DNA from: Cephalotus follicularis
Taxonomy: Eukaryota > Streptophyta > Magnoliopsida > Oxalidales > Cephalotaceae
Assembly (NCBI GenBank): GCA_001972305.1
Contig: BDDD01000914.1
Coordinates: 311,908 to 375,907, forward strand
Direction of reading: 5' to 3'
DNA: 64,000 bases
In this document: one piece after another, positions 34,761 to 47,936 of the stretch
How the letters are laid out: each line of letters begins with the position of its first letter
How positions within the stretch are numbered: the stretch's first letter is position 1
The notes under the pieces: model-generated
What the model saw: only the letters and a program-made list of their open reading frames with translations
Database searches by the model: none
Told to the model about the DNA's origin: nothing
Position numbers and translations under genes: made by a program

Positions 34761-35979
34761 TTGTATAACATCAAAAAGGTAATAATAAGGTAAGAACAAA
34801 TCATAATGCATATCATCAAGCATTCAATGTTTCCATAAAACATATCATCAAACATAACAAGATCATACATTGTTTACAAAACATTCAAACAATAACTACC
34901 AACGTTTACAAAATATCAAGGCCTTGAAATTACAAGCAAGATGCAAAATGAAAATGGGAAAACTTAATCGGCCATATGATCATCTTCATTATCTCCATCC
35001 ACATCGCCCATCTCATCGGTGCCTCATTATTCTTCTCTTTGGTTAGCTTGGTCTTCTTGGCTCAAGAAAGATGTGATGCCTTCGTCGCCAATAACTCCTT
35101 TCTCCACAAGCTTTCTTTCTATCCGCTTTTGACTTCGCTTAATTGTTTGAATCCCCATTTCTAAACCTTTGATCGCTCCCATAATTTCTTCAAATTGATT
35201 TCTTGGCAAGTTAACACTCGGAGTGGGGTCAAATCGCGGAGCCCTTTCTTCTTCACCTTGTACTTCTCCTCCTTCTTCTCCACCTTATTGGTCTTCCCCA
35301 ATTATCCTATTTGAATCTTCATCTCTAGGAATCCAAGTCCCAAGCCTTTTATGCTTCTTGAACCCCATTCTTCGTAAGTTTCCCTTTCCTAACTTGTTAG
35401 CACTTTTGTAATGCCCAGAATTTCCATCCTTTATATTTCCCATTGTAACTGAAATATGAATTTATAAAATGATGGATTTTTGATTTGATAATGTTGCCAA
35501 ATTGAATAGGGAATGTTAAAGGTTGTATTGAATTGAAATATTGAGGAAATAGACTAAAGCGTCGACGCCTATGAAACAAAAATGCACACTTAATGTAAGT
35601 GTCCAAAGAGTTGGTGCCAGAGATAAGCGTCGACGCCAATTCATGCACTGATTTAAGCCTCGACGCCCATGATATAACCGTCGACTCTGAGTGTAGAATA
35701 TCAGACACATTTAAAACACTATTAGGAGAACGTGCAAGAGGGCAGGTTTGACCACTGTTCAGCCCACTATGGCGCAGGAGATAGCATGTCCAACATGCAT
35801 GCCTGATTCATGAGCCTGCAGTGACTAAATTGAGAGAAAGAACGTGACATATGGGTGTCATGCGATAGGTGAAAGGGAGAGAGAAGGCATGGCGCATACC
35901 TGGCCCCATGCATGTGCGGGTGGGAGAGAGAGAAGAGGGAATGCACATAAAACACGCTATTTCCACCTGCTTCAACGCA

Positions 35980-36085
35980 CCTAGAGAAAGGAAAGAGAAG
36001 AAAGAAAAAGAAAGAAAGAGAAAAATAGAAAAGAAAGAGGAGAGAAACGGGGAGAAATCATAAGAGAGAGGAGGAGAGAAACCAT
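35980..36085. repeat. Purine (GA-rich) tract
   Basis: About 100 bases almost entirely purine on the plus strand, made of gaaag/agaaa units. Open frames on both strands come from its composition. Confidence 0.85.
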
Positions 36086-37130
36086 TTTCCTCAATTGTTG
36101 AACCTGTGAAAAAGCTCGGTGTCACCGGACCAGTTTTGGAGTGACCAAACCGGACCTGGGAATCTTGGAGAGACTACTGTTCGGACTTAAAGAGGTGAAC
36201 TTTCGGTTCCTAACTTGGAATCAAGGGTAGGGGATTTATACATGCAAATTTGAGTTCAAGAATAGTGATTGTTCATTGATGAAATGCATGAGTCTGTGGA
36301 TTGTGGATTGTTGGATTGTTATTATGGTTGTTGCTATTTGTAAACTGGCCATGCATGTTGTATTCTAAGTGAATATAGAACTGGATGTAAGATTTATTGG
36401 ATACGAATAGTATTGTGTTGAAACGAAGGAGATGATATTCTGGATTGTATAACCTTCGACACTTACGATGGAAGTGTTGATGCTTTGACCTGTTATGCGA
36501 AGCATGCATACTGGTTTCGCGATAGACGTCGACGCTCGCCCTGGTCAAATATGCGTGGAGATGAGTACGTGGACGTTAACGCCTGAGGTCCTACCTGAAA
36601 GCGTAGACGCTAAAGTGATAAGCGCCGATGCTCAAGGATCCTTACCTTGAAGCGTCAACGCAAAAGACAGTTGTTGACGCTTAGATTACTGGACAAAGCG
36701 CTGATGCTATGGAAGTGAGCGTCGACGCTTAGAGGACATAAGTGTCGACGTCTAGAAGTTAAACGTCGATCCTTAAGCTACTATTCTGGACGATTTCGCC
36801 TACATGGTGTACGTTGACCCTGAAATGAACCTAGATATGTTTGAGCATATGTTTGCATTGCATACCATTGTGAATTGAACTGTTGGTTGAGCTATCACAT
36901 GATTTCTAAAATGTTCGTCATTTCGGAAATGCATAAATGATTTAATAAAATCATTGTTTTATATGAAAATGTATATTTTCCAAAGGATTGTAAAATTGTT
37001 TCAAATAATTGAATATTGTTCAAATGACTGGTTATACATTCTAAATAAATGTAATATTTTCAAGTATTTTATAACTTATAATCTACTTGGAAATGCATTG
37101 ACTGAATTGGATTGTGATGGGAATTCCACA

Positions 37131-37360
37131 TTGGTTACTAAACACGGAGTGTAAGTAACTAGGAAATTCACATGTGTTGGCTACTAAACACGGAGTGTAA
37201 GTAGCTAGGGTTTCTCATGCATTGGCTACTAAATACATAGTGGAAGTAGCTAGGGACTCCCATATGTATTGGTTACTAATAACAGAGTGTAATGTAATCG
37301 GGTTACTAATCATAGAGTGTAATGTAACCAAGTGCTAATCACTGAGTGTACGCAACCCTG
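37131..37360. repeat. Degenerate tandem repeat, ~30-47 bp unit
   Basis: Six units of the type ggctactaaacacggagtgt + aagtagctagg, the last three shorter (ttactaat.acagagtgtaatgtaa). It lies in the 3' third of the LTR where the related LTRs have the cccgccaacgccgg-type region. Confidence 0.8.
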
Positions 37361-38831
37361 GATTGGATTAATGGATCCTTAGTGACCTGAGAAATGGATT
37401 GTCTGGTTGTAGCCACTTGGCATGGTTGCAAACCTATTTGGTACACATACATATACATATGTAATGTGATATACTATGTATTGCATCATGAATGCATTCA
37501 TTACATGTCATTCATTATCATTGACCCCGAAATGTATTTATAATTTTCCTACTTAGCCAGTGGATTCGGCTAACCCTATCAATTTCAGATTGATGCAGTT
37601 GGATGGACATTGCTTGAGCGGGGTGTCTGAGGAAAATGTTTAAGTTGTAATTTACTTAAGAAATTTCAAATGGATAACTGTATTAATGGATTATTGTGTA
37701 ATGGATTATGCGTCCGAATGATTGTTAAGAATGGATTTGTTAATTGATGGGATTGCACTTCCTTTTGGAGACCGTTAAATTGCTATTGTAATCTATGGAT
37801 AATATTTGATCATGTTTCGTTTTGAGGGCAATTAACAATGGATTAATTGTATTGTTGTTAAACCATTAGTAACATGTAGTATGGGATGCATGTTACGTGT
37901 TAATTTAGCTTATGTTTTATGCTTCCGCAATTGTTTATACGATGGAAAGTTTTAAATTTTCCTGAATATTGTTTAAGATGAATATTTTATGTTGATTACC
38001 ATGACCTAAGTATTGTTATAGAAACGGGGTGTAACAACTTTGAAGTGCATGGTACACTTCTCCACTCAAGCCCACACCAAAATACATGAGGATCTTGGTT
38101 ATTATATTGCTGTAGGGTAACCTAGCATTTTCTTTAGAGTGCATTGCTTGCATATGGTTCAAGATAAGCTTTGGTACACAAATTCTTTGACCCGTAATGA
38201 TATGGAATATTGTAAATGCTTCCATATGGGTCACTTCATCGAACCCACAGGCTTCAGGCAAAATATAAGTCGCTACTGCACGATGTAGGAATCTATGGTG
38301 AAGGCTAAGGTTCCTAGAGTACATCTTTTGCAACACTTGTGTGTTTTCACCAAACAACAATCGCACACAATCTTCTTTCTTGAATGCACTATCAACAACC
38401 CAATTTCTTTGGTTCCAAGCCCTAGTGCCAACATAGGGGATTTCTAAAATTGTAGCTAGGGTTGTAAAGTTTAATTCAATAACCCTATTTTTCACCCTAG
38501 TATACAAATTTACACTTGAACTAGGAAGAATATTGACATAAAACTCCTTCATCAAATCCGGGTAATGAGGGAGATTTATTCTTAAAAGTGGACCTAGTTC
38601 TTGGGCATTCAACCAATCGACTATGGGAAAACCCTCATTAATGCAAAAATTGAAGTCTAAAGTCTTACCAACTAAGATTTTTCGTTCGTAGTAGGCTTCG
38701 GGATACCTTACAACTTGAGGGATGTCATTCGGTGAAGATTGTGCCTCAACATTTCTAGCCCTCCTCTTTCTCCCAATGCTTTTTCTTCTCATTGAGCCTT
38801 CTCCAATCTCCATATTCTTGGTTCTAGGCAT

Positions 38832-39186
38832 TTTTGGTGATTGTGAGCGCTTTAGAAGTGATTTTCGGCAAGAAATTGTCTTGGAATCGCCAGCGAGGGG
38901 TTTTGAAAGTTAGGGGTTTTCTAAAAAATGACTAACAGTCGAAGGTTTCTGTTATAAAATACATATAAAGTGTTGACACTTTTTGGAAAAGCAGTGTCGC
39001 TTTTCACAATTCGAGCCCTAAAATGTAGTGTAAACCGCTGACGCTTTTAAGCTAGGTGTTAGCGCTTTACCCTGTTTTCTGCCGATTTCTTGATAACGCG
39101 ATTTCATGAATCCAAATGATGCAAAAATAAACATATAAGCACATCCAACAAAAACACATAGAGATATGATCATACCAATCACTCAA
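38832..39186. other. Spacer between Sirevirus pol and env-like ORF
   Basis: No coding seen. It contains decayed gcgctgacgctt-like motifs (38960-39075), the same type as in the LTRs but here internal. Confidence 0.5.
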
Positions 39187-40480
39187 TTTCACACAAACCT
39201 AATTCCAATCTAAATTTTGAGTTGTGTACAGGATTTTTACCTAAGCAAATTGCACTAGTGTTGTCACATCTTATAGGTACTTTTTCAAAACTAAAACCAT
39301 AGTCTAGGAGTTGTTGTTTCATCCATATTACTTGTGCACAACAACTTCCTGCGGTAATATACTCAACTTCGGTAGTAGAAATTGCTACTGAGTTTTGTTT
39401 CTTGCTAAACCAAGAAATGAGCATATTTCCTAGAAATTTGCAAGTGCCACTAGTGCTTTTTCTATCTACTTTATAGCCTCCAAAATCCGCATCAGAATAC
39501 GTATGCAAGTCAAATGATGAATTCCTAGGATACCAAAGTCCTAGGGAAGGTGTATAAGCTAGATATTTAAAGATTCTTTTTACCGCATGCAAATGTGATT
39601 CTTTAGGACATGCTTGAAAGTGAGCACACAAACATACACTAAATAATATATCTGGTCTACTAGCAGTTAGATAAAGTAACGAGCCAATTATACTCCTATA
39701 AAGTTTTTGGTCAAAGCGTTTACCTTGCTCGCCTTTATCTAACTTTGTCGTTGTGCTAATTGGAGTTTTACTCTTCTTTGCATTCTCCATCCCAAATCTC
39801 TTGAGAAGATCTTTGACTTATTTGGATTGGTGGATGAAGATGCCATTCTTAAGTTGTTTAACTTGAAGTCCAAGGAAGAAGTTAAGCTATCCTATCATAC
39901 TCATTTCAAATTCATCATGCATGATCTTAGCAAACTCCTTACACAAGTACTCATTAGTAGATCCAAATATTATATCATCAACGTATATTTGCACAATTAA
40001 AATATCTTTCTTAAGAGATTTAATAAAGAGAGTTATATCTATTGTACCTCTTTTAAAACCGTTTTCAAGTAAATAGCCATTTAATTTTTCATACCAAGTT
40101 CCAAGAGCCTGTTTTAAATCGTATAAAACTTTTGAAATTTTAAAAACATGATTTGGAAAAAGTGGATTTTCAAATCCGGGAAGTTGTTCTACATAAACTT
40201 CCTCCTTTATCAAACCATTAAAAAATGCACTTTTTACGTCCATTTGAAAAACGGTAAAATCTTTAAAAGATGCATATGCAAGTAAGATGCGTATGGATTC
40301 TAATCTTGCTACTGGTGCATAAGATTCATCAAAATCAATTCCCTCTTTCTGGGAATAACCCTTAGCAACTAACCTAGATTTATTCCTAATAACTATTCCT
40401 CGATCATCCATTTTATTTCTATAGACCCATTTTGTACCAATTATGTTATGGTTATTAGGCCTAGGTACTAGGTTCCATAC
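39187..40480 (-). pseudogene. Sirevirus pol: reverse transcriptase and RNase H
   Basis: Minus strand from 40480: [33 protein letters not shown], then the RT catalytic [12 protein letters not shown] and [27 protein letters not shown] and FEMSMIG. A stop follows FEMSMIG (about 39889) and another comes before KDLLKRFGMENAK. RNase H reads SLLYLTASRPDILFSV, YSDADFGGY, STSGTCKFLGN, ISTTEVEYITAG and CDNTSAICLGKNP. Catalytic aspartates of RT (D in MDVK, YVDD) are intact. Two stops and the upstream LTR insertion (TSD catac) disable it. The domain order (integrase before RT) is that of Ty1/copia. Confidence 0.93.
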
Positions 40481-43400
40481 TCTCACACCCCATTTTTTTC
40501 GGTGTCATATTTAGACAAGCATATATGGTGATATCAGTATTAAACATACATTCCAGGATTGATTCGATAATATATAACAATATGCGGAAGCAGTCAATAA
40601 GCCGGAATATAAAATTACAAGCCATCCGCACGCATCCCATACTACGTGCGGTTACAAGTTACAAATATCCTTAACATAAGAATACAACAAGTAACGAGGT
40701 ATGATTCATTCGTTCATTACAATACATTAAAATAAATAGCAACCTTAAAAGATAAACAAAAGCTCTCCAAGCTTCAGCAGCAAGCTCCGAACGTCCTAGC
40801 TCAATCTGTAATTGTAGGGGTTAGCCGTTGTCCTCACTTGGCTAAGTAAGTAGATAAAGTATGCTGAGGAATATATGAATGTAATATGTATGAAAATTTA
40901 TATAAAATAACATTTCAGTGAGCCAATATGTACGCAATCATGCCAAGTGGCCATAAACAGTACATATGCAAAGTTACCGCACAAGGGTACAATCAATTCA
41001 TTCCATGGTTTGGGTAACGCATATCGCTAACTCCTAGCACCAATTGCGCACCACCTAGCTATCACCCTATGCACCGAGGATGATAGATCAGGTAACAGTT
41101 ACTACCAGGGTTGGCGGGTAGTTTATCAGTAATTATGTAATTGCAGACAGTGGGGGTGATGCTCTAGCCAACTCCTGGCACACAGGACCACATCCATAAT
41201 CAGTGATATCCTCCATCACTAACTATGGCAGTAACATAGACAATCAATTCAATCAGTACAATCAGTAATAATATTACATATATAATCAATATGCAATATC
41301 AATGTGTTTTCTTTTCGAAACAATAACAGTTCAGTAATCGTACGTCTCATGTGAGGAAACGATATCAGTACAGTAGTGGTTTCCAATTCGGAAACAAACA
41401 GTGGTTACCTCTCGTGTAGGAGGAAAATCAGTAATTCCGTTTAACAATAAACGTTCTTTTGAAAGTGATAGTAAATATCATAAATCGTGCATATAGCACA
41501 CAGTTGATTCAATAATTAGAATCCGAAACAGTAGGTGAAAACGGTATTTCACAAATCAATAGTTGATAAATCAGTAGTGGATAATTCGGTATTCCTTGAA
41601 ATGATAGTGAATTATCACGATTTTGGATCAAGTCCCATAAATGGTTTTAATCTTGAAATTATCAGTAGTAGTGGTGTTAGTAGCACCAAACAGTAGGTAT
41701 ACACTAACATAAGTAGTATATACAGTATCATTAATCAAATCATTAGATTTTGTAAATCATAGTTTTCACTTGAAATGGTGTTTAAGCCATAATTTGTGCA
41801 TATAACCCATAATTTGTTCGATCAGTGAATTATCAGTAGTAACGATGTTAAATAACATCAACAGTGCATACTATGTGATGGTAGCATACACAAATCAATA
41901 ACAATGCAAAACAGAAGCAATTCAGTGATTATTATGCAGTTCCAGCCCAGAACAGTCGACTGCCTTCAAGAACCAGCCGACTGTTGGGTTGAATAGTCGA
42001 CTGCTTTCAGTGGCAGTCGACTGTTTTTGCCCAGAAATGTAGGCAGAACAGTTTTGTGTAATGCAATTCTAATGCCAAATCAGTCCAATACAATGAGAAA
42101 ATTAACATACATATAATGCATGATCATATCCTCCGAAACATAACACTACCCCTACCTCAATTTGCTCTCCCAAGATCAATTGTGTGATCTTTCTCTTTAA
42201 AGTTCCAAAGCCTTTTCCAAGCTTTCGCCAATCAAATCTTTAATCCAGCAAGTTACAATCTAAACATGCATGTTTATGGATACATGCAACAGTAACAGTA
42301 GATTCAGTAACTTATAACCAATACAATCAGTAGCTTAAGTCATTTGTTCATTAAGCTTTATATCCACTCCCTTTTACTACATCATGTGCATGTCCTACTA
42401 TCTCAATTCATAATCTCTTAGTGAACAGTAGGTGTATATGCATATTCATGAGTAATTCAGTAGTTCATTATGGAACTAATAACAACCTTCTAATCCATTT
42501 AGAGATTGCATATTCATTTACTTGAACTAATGTGCCATATTGCATATCACTTCCATAATCCTATAAGATGTTTAATCAATCATGTTAACAGGAGATTAAA
42601 CCTCCATCTAGATACATTACTGTTGGATTATAACACCACTGTAATAACCGCAAATTCAATTAATGTATATTGATTTCCATGTTTAAAATAAAAATACATC
42701 TTAATTGAATTAATTGTCCAATTATCATATTCTTCTGTGTTTATATGTGTTTGGAATGATTGGAGGTTCGTTTTGGCAAAAATCGAAATTAAGAACCCTG
42801 AAAACAGCCTTGACAGCCGACTGCCACAGGGGAGAAGTCGACTGCCTGGCTTATGAAGGAGCAGTCGACTGTCACAGGGTAACAGTCGACTGGCTAAAGT
42901 GTGTTGAGGACAGTCGACTGGAACATGCATCCAGTTGACTGGAAATTCGACAGAACAGGTGTCTGTGCATGCTGTCAATCTGACCAGGGGAAGAGTGCAT
43001 GGGGGGCAGGTGTCACGCGAGACAGAGCTACCAGGACATGCAATTAGAGGCCTTGCATGCCTCTGTTACACCTACATTGCAGACATGCCACCTGCAACAT
43101 TGAAGGAGAGAAATGACTAAGAGACAATGGCATGTGAGTGAGAAGAAAAGTGTGAAAAAAGTGGAGTTAAGAATCTGGCGAAATCCAGGGGCTTATATCA
43201 GCTGTTGAGTGGTGTGAAGGAGTGTTAGAAACACTGAACATTAAGGGGATTGCTGGAGGAATTAATTAAAGGCTTGCATTGGAAGGATTGGAGTTTGAAG
43301 CTCAAAGTAGGAGCTTGGAAGCTTGGACTCTTTCCTGGTAAGTTAATTCAAACTCCCCGCCTAAGTAGTATTGTTAATAGGGTAGATAGAAGGTTAGACA

Positions 43401-46218
43401 TCTTCTGAATGGTTAAGGTTAACAATTTTGAAAGATTGAAATGATAATGGAAGGAAGAAATAAGGGTTTAAAGCTTGGAAGATTTTAACAACACTAAGCC
43501 AAATTTTAATTGTTGATTGGTTGTTACAACTTACTGATTCTGTTAAGGATACCTTCTGACCATATGATTAAGTTAATGAGTATGGAATTGAAAGATACTT
43601 GACCTTGAGTTCAAAGGAAATGTGGTAAAAAAGGGGAGTAGTTAAATGGAAATTAAGACTTAGGGAATGGACGATTGAACTGCTGTTATATTGTAGTTGT
43701 TATTGAATTATTGAAACTGATGCATGTGTCCATAACATGCATAGATTGAACTGCTGTGATTAAATGAAATTGATTGGTGAAAAGCTTGGAAAAGATTGGA
43801 AGCTTTAAAGAGAAAGATCATTGCAATTGATCTTGGGATAGCAAATTTGAGGTAGGGGTAGTGATATGATTTGGAAAATATGATCATGCATTACATGTAT
43901 GTTAATTTCTCTTTGCATTGAACTGATTTGGCATTGATTTGCACTACATATAAACTGTTCTGCCTGCATTTCTGGGCAAAACCAGTCGACTGCCACTGAA
44001 AGCAGTCGACTACTCAACCCAACAGCCGACTGGTTCTGGGCTGGAACTGCATAATAATCACTGAATTGCTACTGTTTTGCATTGTTGATGATTTGTATAT
44101 GTTACCAACATAATGCACATACTGTATGATGTTAGTTAACATCATTACCACTGATATTTCACTGATCGAATGAATTATGTATTATATGCATAATTTACGG
44201 CTTAAACACCACTTCAAGTGAAAGCTATGATTTACAAATCTATTGATTTGATTAATGTTATTGTATATACTACTTATGTTAGTATATATCTACTGTTTGG
44301 TGCTATTTAAACACCATTGTTACTGATATTTCAAGGATTGATCGAACTAAGTACTACATGTACAAATTATGGTTTAAACATCATTTCCAATGGAACTATT
44401 GATTTCAAAACTACTGTTTTGATTTATGTTACCGTATATACTACTTATATTAGTATATGCATACTGTTTGGTGCTAATAACACCCCACTACTGATAATTT
44501 CAAAGATTGAAACCATTTACGGTCTTTGTACCAAAATGTCGATATTTACTATCGTTTTCAAAAGAACGCTTATTGTTAAAAGAAACTACTGATTTTTCCT
44601 CCTACATGGGAGGCTACTGTTTTGTTTCCTCACCTGGAAACCACTACTGTACTGATATCGTTTTCCTCACTGAGATGTACGATTACTGAATGTTATATGT
44701 TTCTAAAGAAAACATTTTGATATTGCATATTATTTATATATGTAGTATTATTACTGATTGAATTGATTGTCTATGCTATTGCCGTAATCGAGTGACGGCA
44801 GATGTCACTGATTACGGAGGTGATCCTGTGTGCCAGGAGTTGGCCAGGACACCCACCACACTGATCTGCATTGTAGACCATGTACTGTTATCTGCCCGCT
44901 AAATGCCGGCAGCACTGTTGCCTTCTATCATCAGCGGAGTTGGGGTGATAGCTAGGTGGTTCGACGTAGGCTAGGGGTTAGCGACGTCTTGAGCCAAATA
45001 CTGGTCTTCGGACGAGCCACTGGACTGAATTGATTGTACCCTTGTGCGGTATGTTTGCATATGGATTGTTTATGGCCACTTGGCATGATTGCTTATATAT
45101 TGGCACACTGAAATGATATTTTGTATAAACTGTCATACATACTGCATTCATATATTCCTTAGCATACATTATCTTCCTGCTTAGCCAAGTGAGGACAACG
45201 GCTAACCCCCCTACAGTTTCAGATTAAGCGAAGACTGGGAGTTGCGGCTGAAGCTTTGAGAGCTTCTACTTTTGTCGCTTAAGGTTGTTATTTTCTTTGA
45301 TGTATTGTAATGAAATGAACGAATCATACCTCGTTATGTTGTTTTCCTTATGTTAAGGATGATGTTGAATTTACCCGCACGTAGTATGGGATGCGTGCGG
45401 ATGACTTGTAATTTTATATTCCAGCTTATTGACTGCTTCCGCATATTGTTTAATTACTGTTGAATGAAATGCTGGAATTTATGTTAATACTGATATCACC
45501 ATATATGTTGTCTTATGGTAAGTGACCGAAAAACGGGGTGTGACAACCACATTAACAGGTTCGGATTGGAACTTACCAGGAGATGCTCAAGCTTCACTTT
45601 TCCCTCTTTGAGCTTCAACTTCAAATTCCTCCAATGTAAGCTCTCAATCAAAACTCTCAGCAATTCTCTTTAATATTCACTGTTTCTAACACTCCTTCAC
45701 ACCACTCAACAGCTGATATAAGCCATGAATTCGCCAGAGTTCATTTGCTTTAACACTTCTCTATTTTCCTCTCACTCACATGCCTTTGTTTCTTGTTAAT
45801 TGCTCCTTTCAATGTTGTAGGTGCAGGTCTGTCATTGCAGGGCACATGCAAGGGCATGCAAGGCATCACATTGCATGTTATGGCAGCTTAGGACACGTAC
45901 CCCCCATGCATGCCACGCCCAAGATCAGTTGACATCTGCACAGACACATGTTCTGTCGAATTTACAGTCGACTGGATGCATGGGCCAGTCGACTGTCCAT
46001 TACACGAGTCAGGCAGTCGACTGATCCCCTGTGTCAGTCGGCTGTCAAGAGTTATATTAGGGTTTCATAAGTTCGGTTTTCACCAAACGAACCCCCATAC
46101 ATTCCAAACATAAATAATCACCTGAGGATATAATAATTGGACAATAATTCAAATAAAATGTATATTTTATTTCAATAATCGGATCAATATACATTAAATC
46201 GAAATTGCGGTTATTACA
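40481..46218 (-). mobile_element. Solo LTR (family A), TSD catac, itself interrupted
   Basis: On the minus strand starts TGTAATAACCGCAATTTCG (46218) and ends GGGGTGTGAGA (TG/CA end mutated), with perfect TSD catac at 40476-40480 and 46219-46223 in the copia pol. Without the inner LTR (42640-45545, TSD accac) it is 2827 bp, close to the 2804 and 2906 bp of its relatives. GTCGAC clusters lie at 41953-42030 and 45960-46050. Confidence 0.92.
42640..45545 (+). mobile_element. Solo LTR (family A) nested in an opposite-oriented LTR of the same family
   Basis: Starts tgtaataaccgcaaattc, ends ggggtgtgaca, perfect TSD accac at 42635-42639 and 45546-45550. 2906 bp, no coding. It is the deepest and so youngest layer recognised. 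GTCGAC clusters lie at 42815-42945 and 43982-44035. The shared block gccaagtgaggacaacggc is near 45183. Confidence 0.95.
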
Positions 46219-46223
46219 CATAC

Positions 46224-47816
46224 TTTATTACGTTTAAATTGATTTAGTTCTTCTTGCATAGCATTTATCCAATTTTCATCCTTTTCGGCTTCTTCTATGT
46301 TTCTAGGTTCTATTTGAGATAGAAGAGCAATATAATTGTGATTAATGCTAGACCTAGTAGTTACTCATAATCTAGGATTACCTATGATAGCTTCATGAGG
46401 ATGTCCTCTTACCACCTTCAAGGTCTTGTTGTGAAGAGCTTCTTTGAAGCTTTGAGAGGATTCTCCATGTATAGGCTCCTCCTTTTTGCTATCTTCTAGA
46501 TTTAGCTTCTCAATTCCATTCTTAATAAAATTTATAGAATCAACATCAATAACTTCTTTTGGAAGTTTTGGGTTAGATTCATCAAAAATTACATGCATAG
46601 ATTCTTCAACATGTAAAGTTCTTTTATCAAAACATCTAAAAGCACTACTAGTAGTTGAGTATCCGAGAAATATACCTTCGTCGACTTTGGAGTCGAACAT
46701 ACCAAGATAGTCTAATCCATTGTTGTGGATGAAATACTTGCATCAGAAAGTATGAAAGTAACTAATGTTAGGCTTTCTCCCCCTCCATAATTCATATGGA
46801 GTCTTTTTGAGAATATGTCTTATCGATATTCGATTTAAGACATAACATGAAGTATTTATGACTTCCATCCAAAAATATTTTGGCAAATTATTTTCGTTTA
46901 AAAGAGTTCTACACATTTCTTATAGAGTTATATTTTTTCTTTCAACAACCCCATTTTGTTGAGGTGTTCTAGGTGTAGAGAACTCATTAATAAAGCCATT
47001 TTCATTGCAAAAATTTTCAAAAAGATGATTTTTAAATTCTTTTCCATGATCACTTCTAATAGTTAAAATAGAAGTATCATTTTCTTTTTGAACAATTTTA
47101 TAAAAGTTTGAAAATTCTTTAAAAGCTTCATTTTTATGGCCAAGAAAAATAGTTCATGTATATTTAGAATAGTCATAAACAATAACCATGGTATATGATT
47201 TACCGCGTAGACTTCTAACATCAATAGGTCCAAATAAATCAATATGCAATAGTTGCAATGGCCTAATTGTAAAGACTATATCTATGCTTTTAAAAGATGT
47301 TCTAGTTTGCTTCCCGTATTGACAAGCGTCACATATTTTATCTTTTTCAAAACTAATTTTGGGAAGGCCTTTAACTAGTTCATGCTTTAAAAGCTTTGAA
47401 ATAGTTGACATACCAACATGTCCTAGTCTCCTATGCCATAACCAACTATCTTTATTTATGGATACTAGACATTTAACATTTTGCAAATCATTTATATCTA
47501 CAACATATACATTTCTATGTCTATATCCAATAAACTTAGTTTGGTTATTTTTGAAATCAATTACTTTACAAAACTCTTTTTCAAAAATGACTCTACAATC
47601 CTTGTCACATAATTGACTTATGCTCAATAGATTGTGTTTGAGTCCATATACATATAAAACATTATGAATGGAGGTTTGATCATTACCTATGCAGCCAAAT
47701 CCCATAATCTTTCCTTTCGCATTGTCTCCAAATGTGACATCTCCTCCTTGCTTTGATTCGAAGTTGACAAATAGACTTTTGTCACCGGTCATATGCTTGG
47801 AGCATCCACTATCCAA
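46224..47816 (-). pseudogene. Sirevirus pol: protease and integrase
   Basis: Minus strand from 47816: protease active site DSGCSKHMTG, then NVLYVYGLKHNLLSISQL. The pre-integrase zinc region has WLWHRRLGHVGMSTISKL and ICDACQYGK. The integrase core has HIDLFGPIDVRSLRGK (first D), then FLGH, ILTIRSDHGKEFKNH (second D), FSTPRTPQQNGVVERKN (E), and DEGIFLGYSTTSSAFR. Stops occur after NITL and TF and after NPRL, and there is a break near 47153 (WTIF). It joins gag across the LTR at 47937-49727 through the conserved WVPKG...NPKGPKIYWVP linker, and joins RT across 40481-46218. Confidence 0.93.
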
Positions 47817-47936
47817 ATACCATTGCGTCTTCTAGGATAATGCCTTCAAGCATATCTACAAAAAATAAATTCAAATTTTTTTTTGAGGTACCCAATAAAT
47901 TTTAGGTCCTTTGGGGTTAGTTATAATGGTTCCTTT

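Larger units (their letters stand above)
35407..38036 (+). mobile_element. Solo LTR (related to 19244-22018), TSD acttt
   Basis: Starts tgtaatgccc, ends ggggtgtaaca, perfect TSD acttt at 35402-35406 and 38037-38041. 2630 bp, no coding. Contains GTCGAC-type clusters (35553-35690 and 36460-36785), a purine tract (35980-36085), a tandem-like region (37131-37360) and a diverged cttagccag...cggctaaccc block (37552-37577). Confidence 0.93.
34976..38831 (-). pseudogene. Env-position ORF of the Sirevirus ('putative plant transposon protein' type)
   Basis: Starts at 38831 (MPRTKNMEIGEGS), reads 38831-38042, is interrupted by the LTR at 35407-38036 (TSD acttt) and continues in frame at 35401. Motifs: FPIVDWLNAQELGPLL, KEFYVNI, YTRVKNRVIELNF, WVVDSAFKKEDCVRLLF, FTIFHIITGQRICVPKLI. 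These follow the pattern of the 'putative plant transposon protein' domain seen in many plant LTR elements. Past the insertion it reads to a stop at about 35287, then continues in the same frame with acidic E/G-rich sequence and a coiled-coil-like FEEIMGAIKGLEMGIQTIKR to about 35027. I see no signal peptide or membrane span, so 'env' refers to position only. Apart from the insertion and one stop it is fairly well kept. Confidence 0.75.

Noticed and set aside
35808-36125. Open frames on both strands of the GA tract
   Set aside because: Composition artefact of a purine tract inside an LTR with perfect TSD.
38016-38041. Last codons of the env-like ORF as its true end
   Set aside because: They are read from the inserted LTR (38036 downward); the element's own sequence resumes at 35401.
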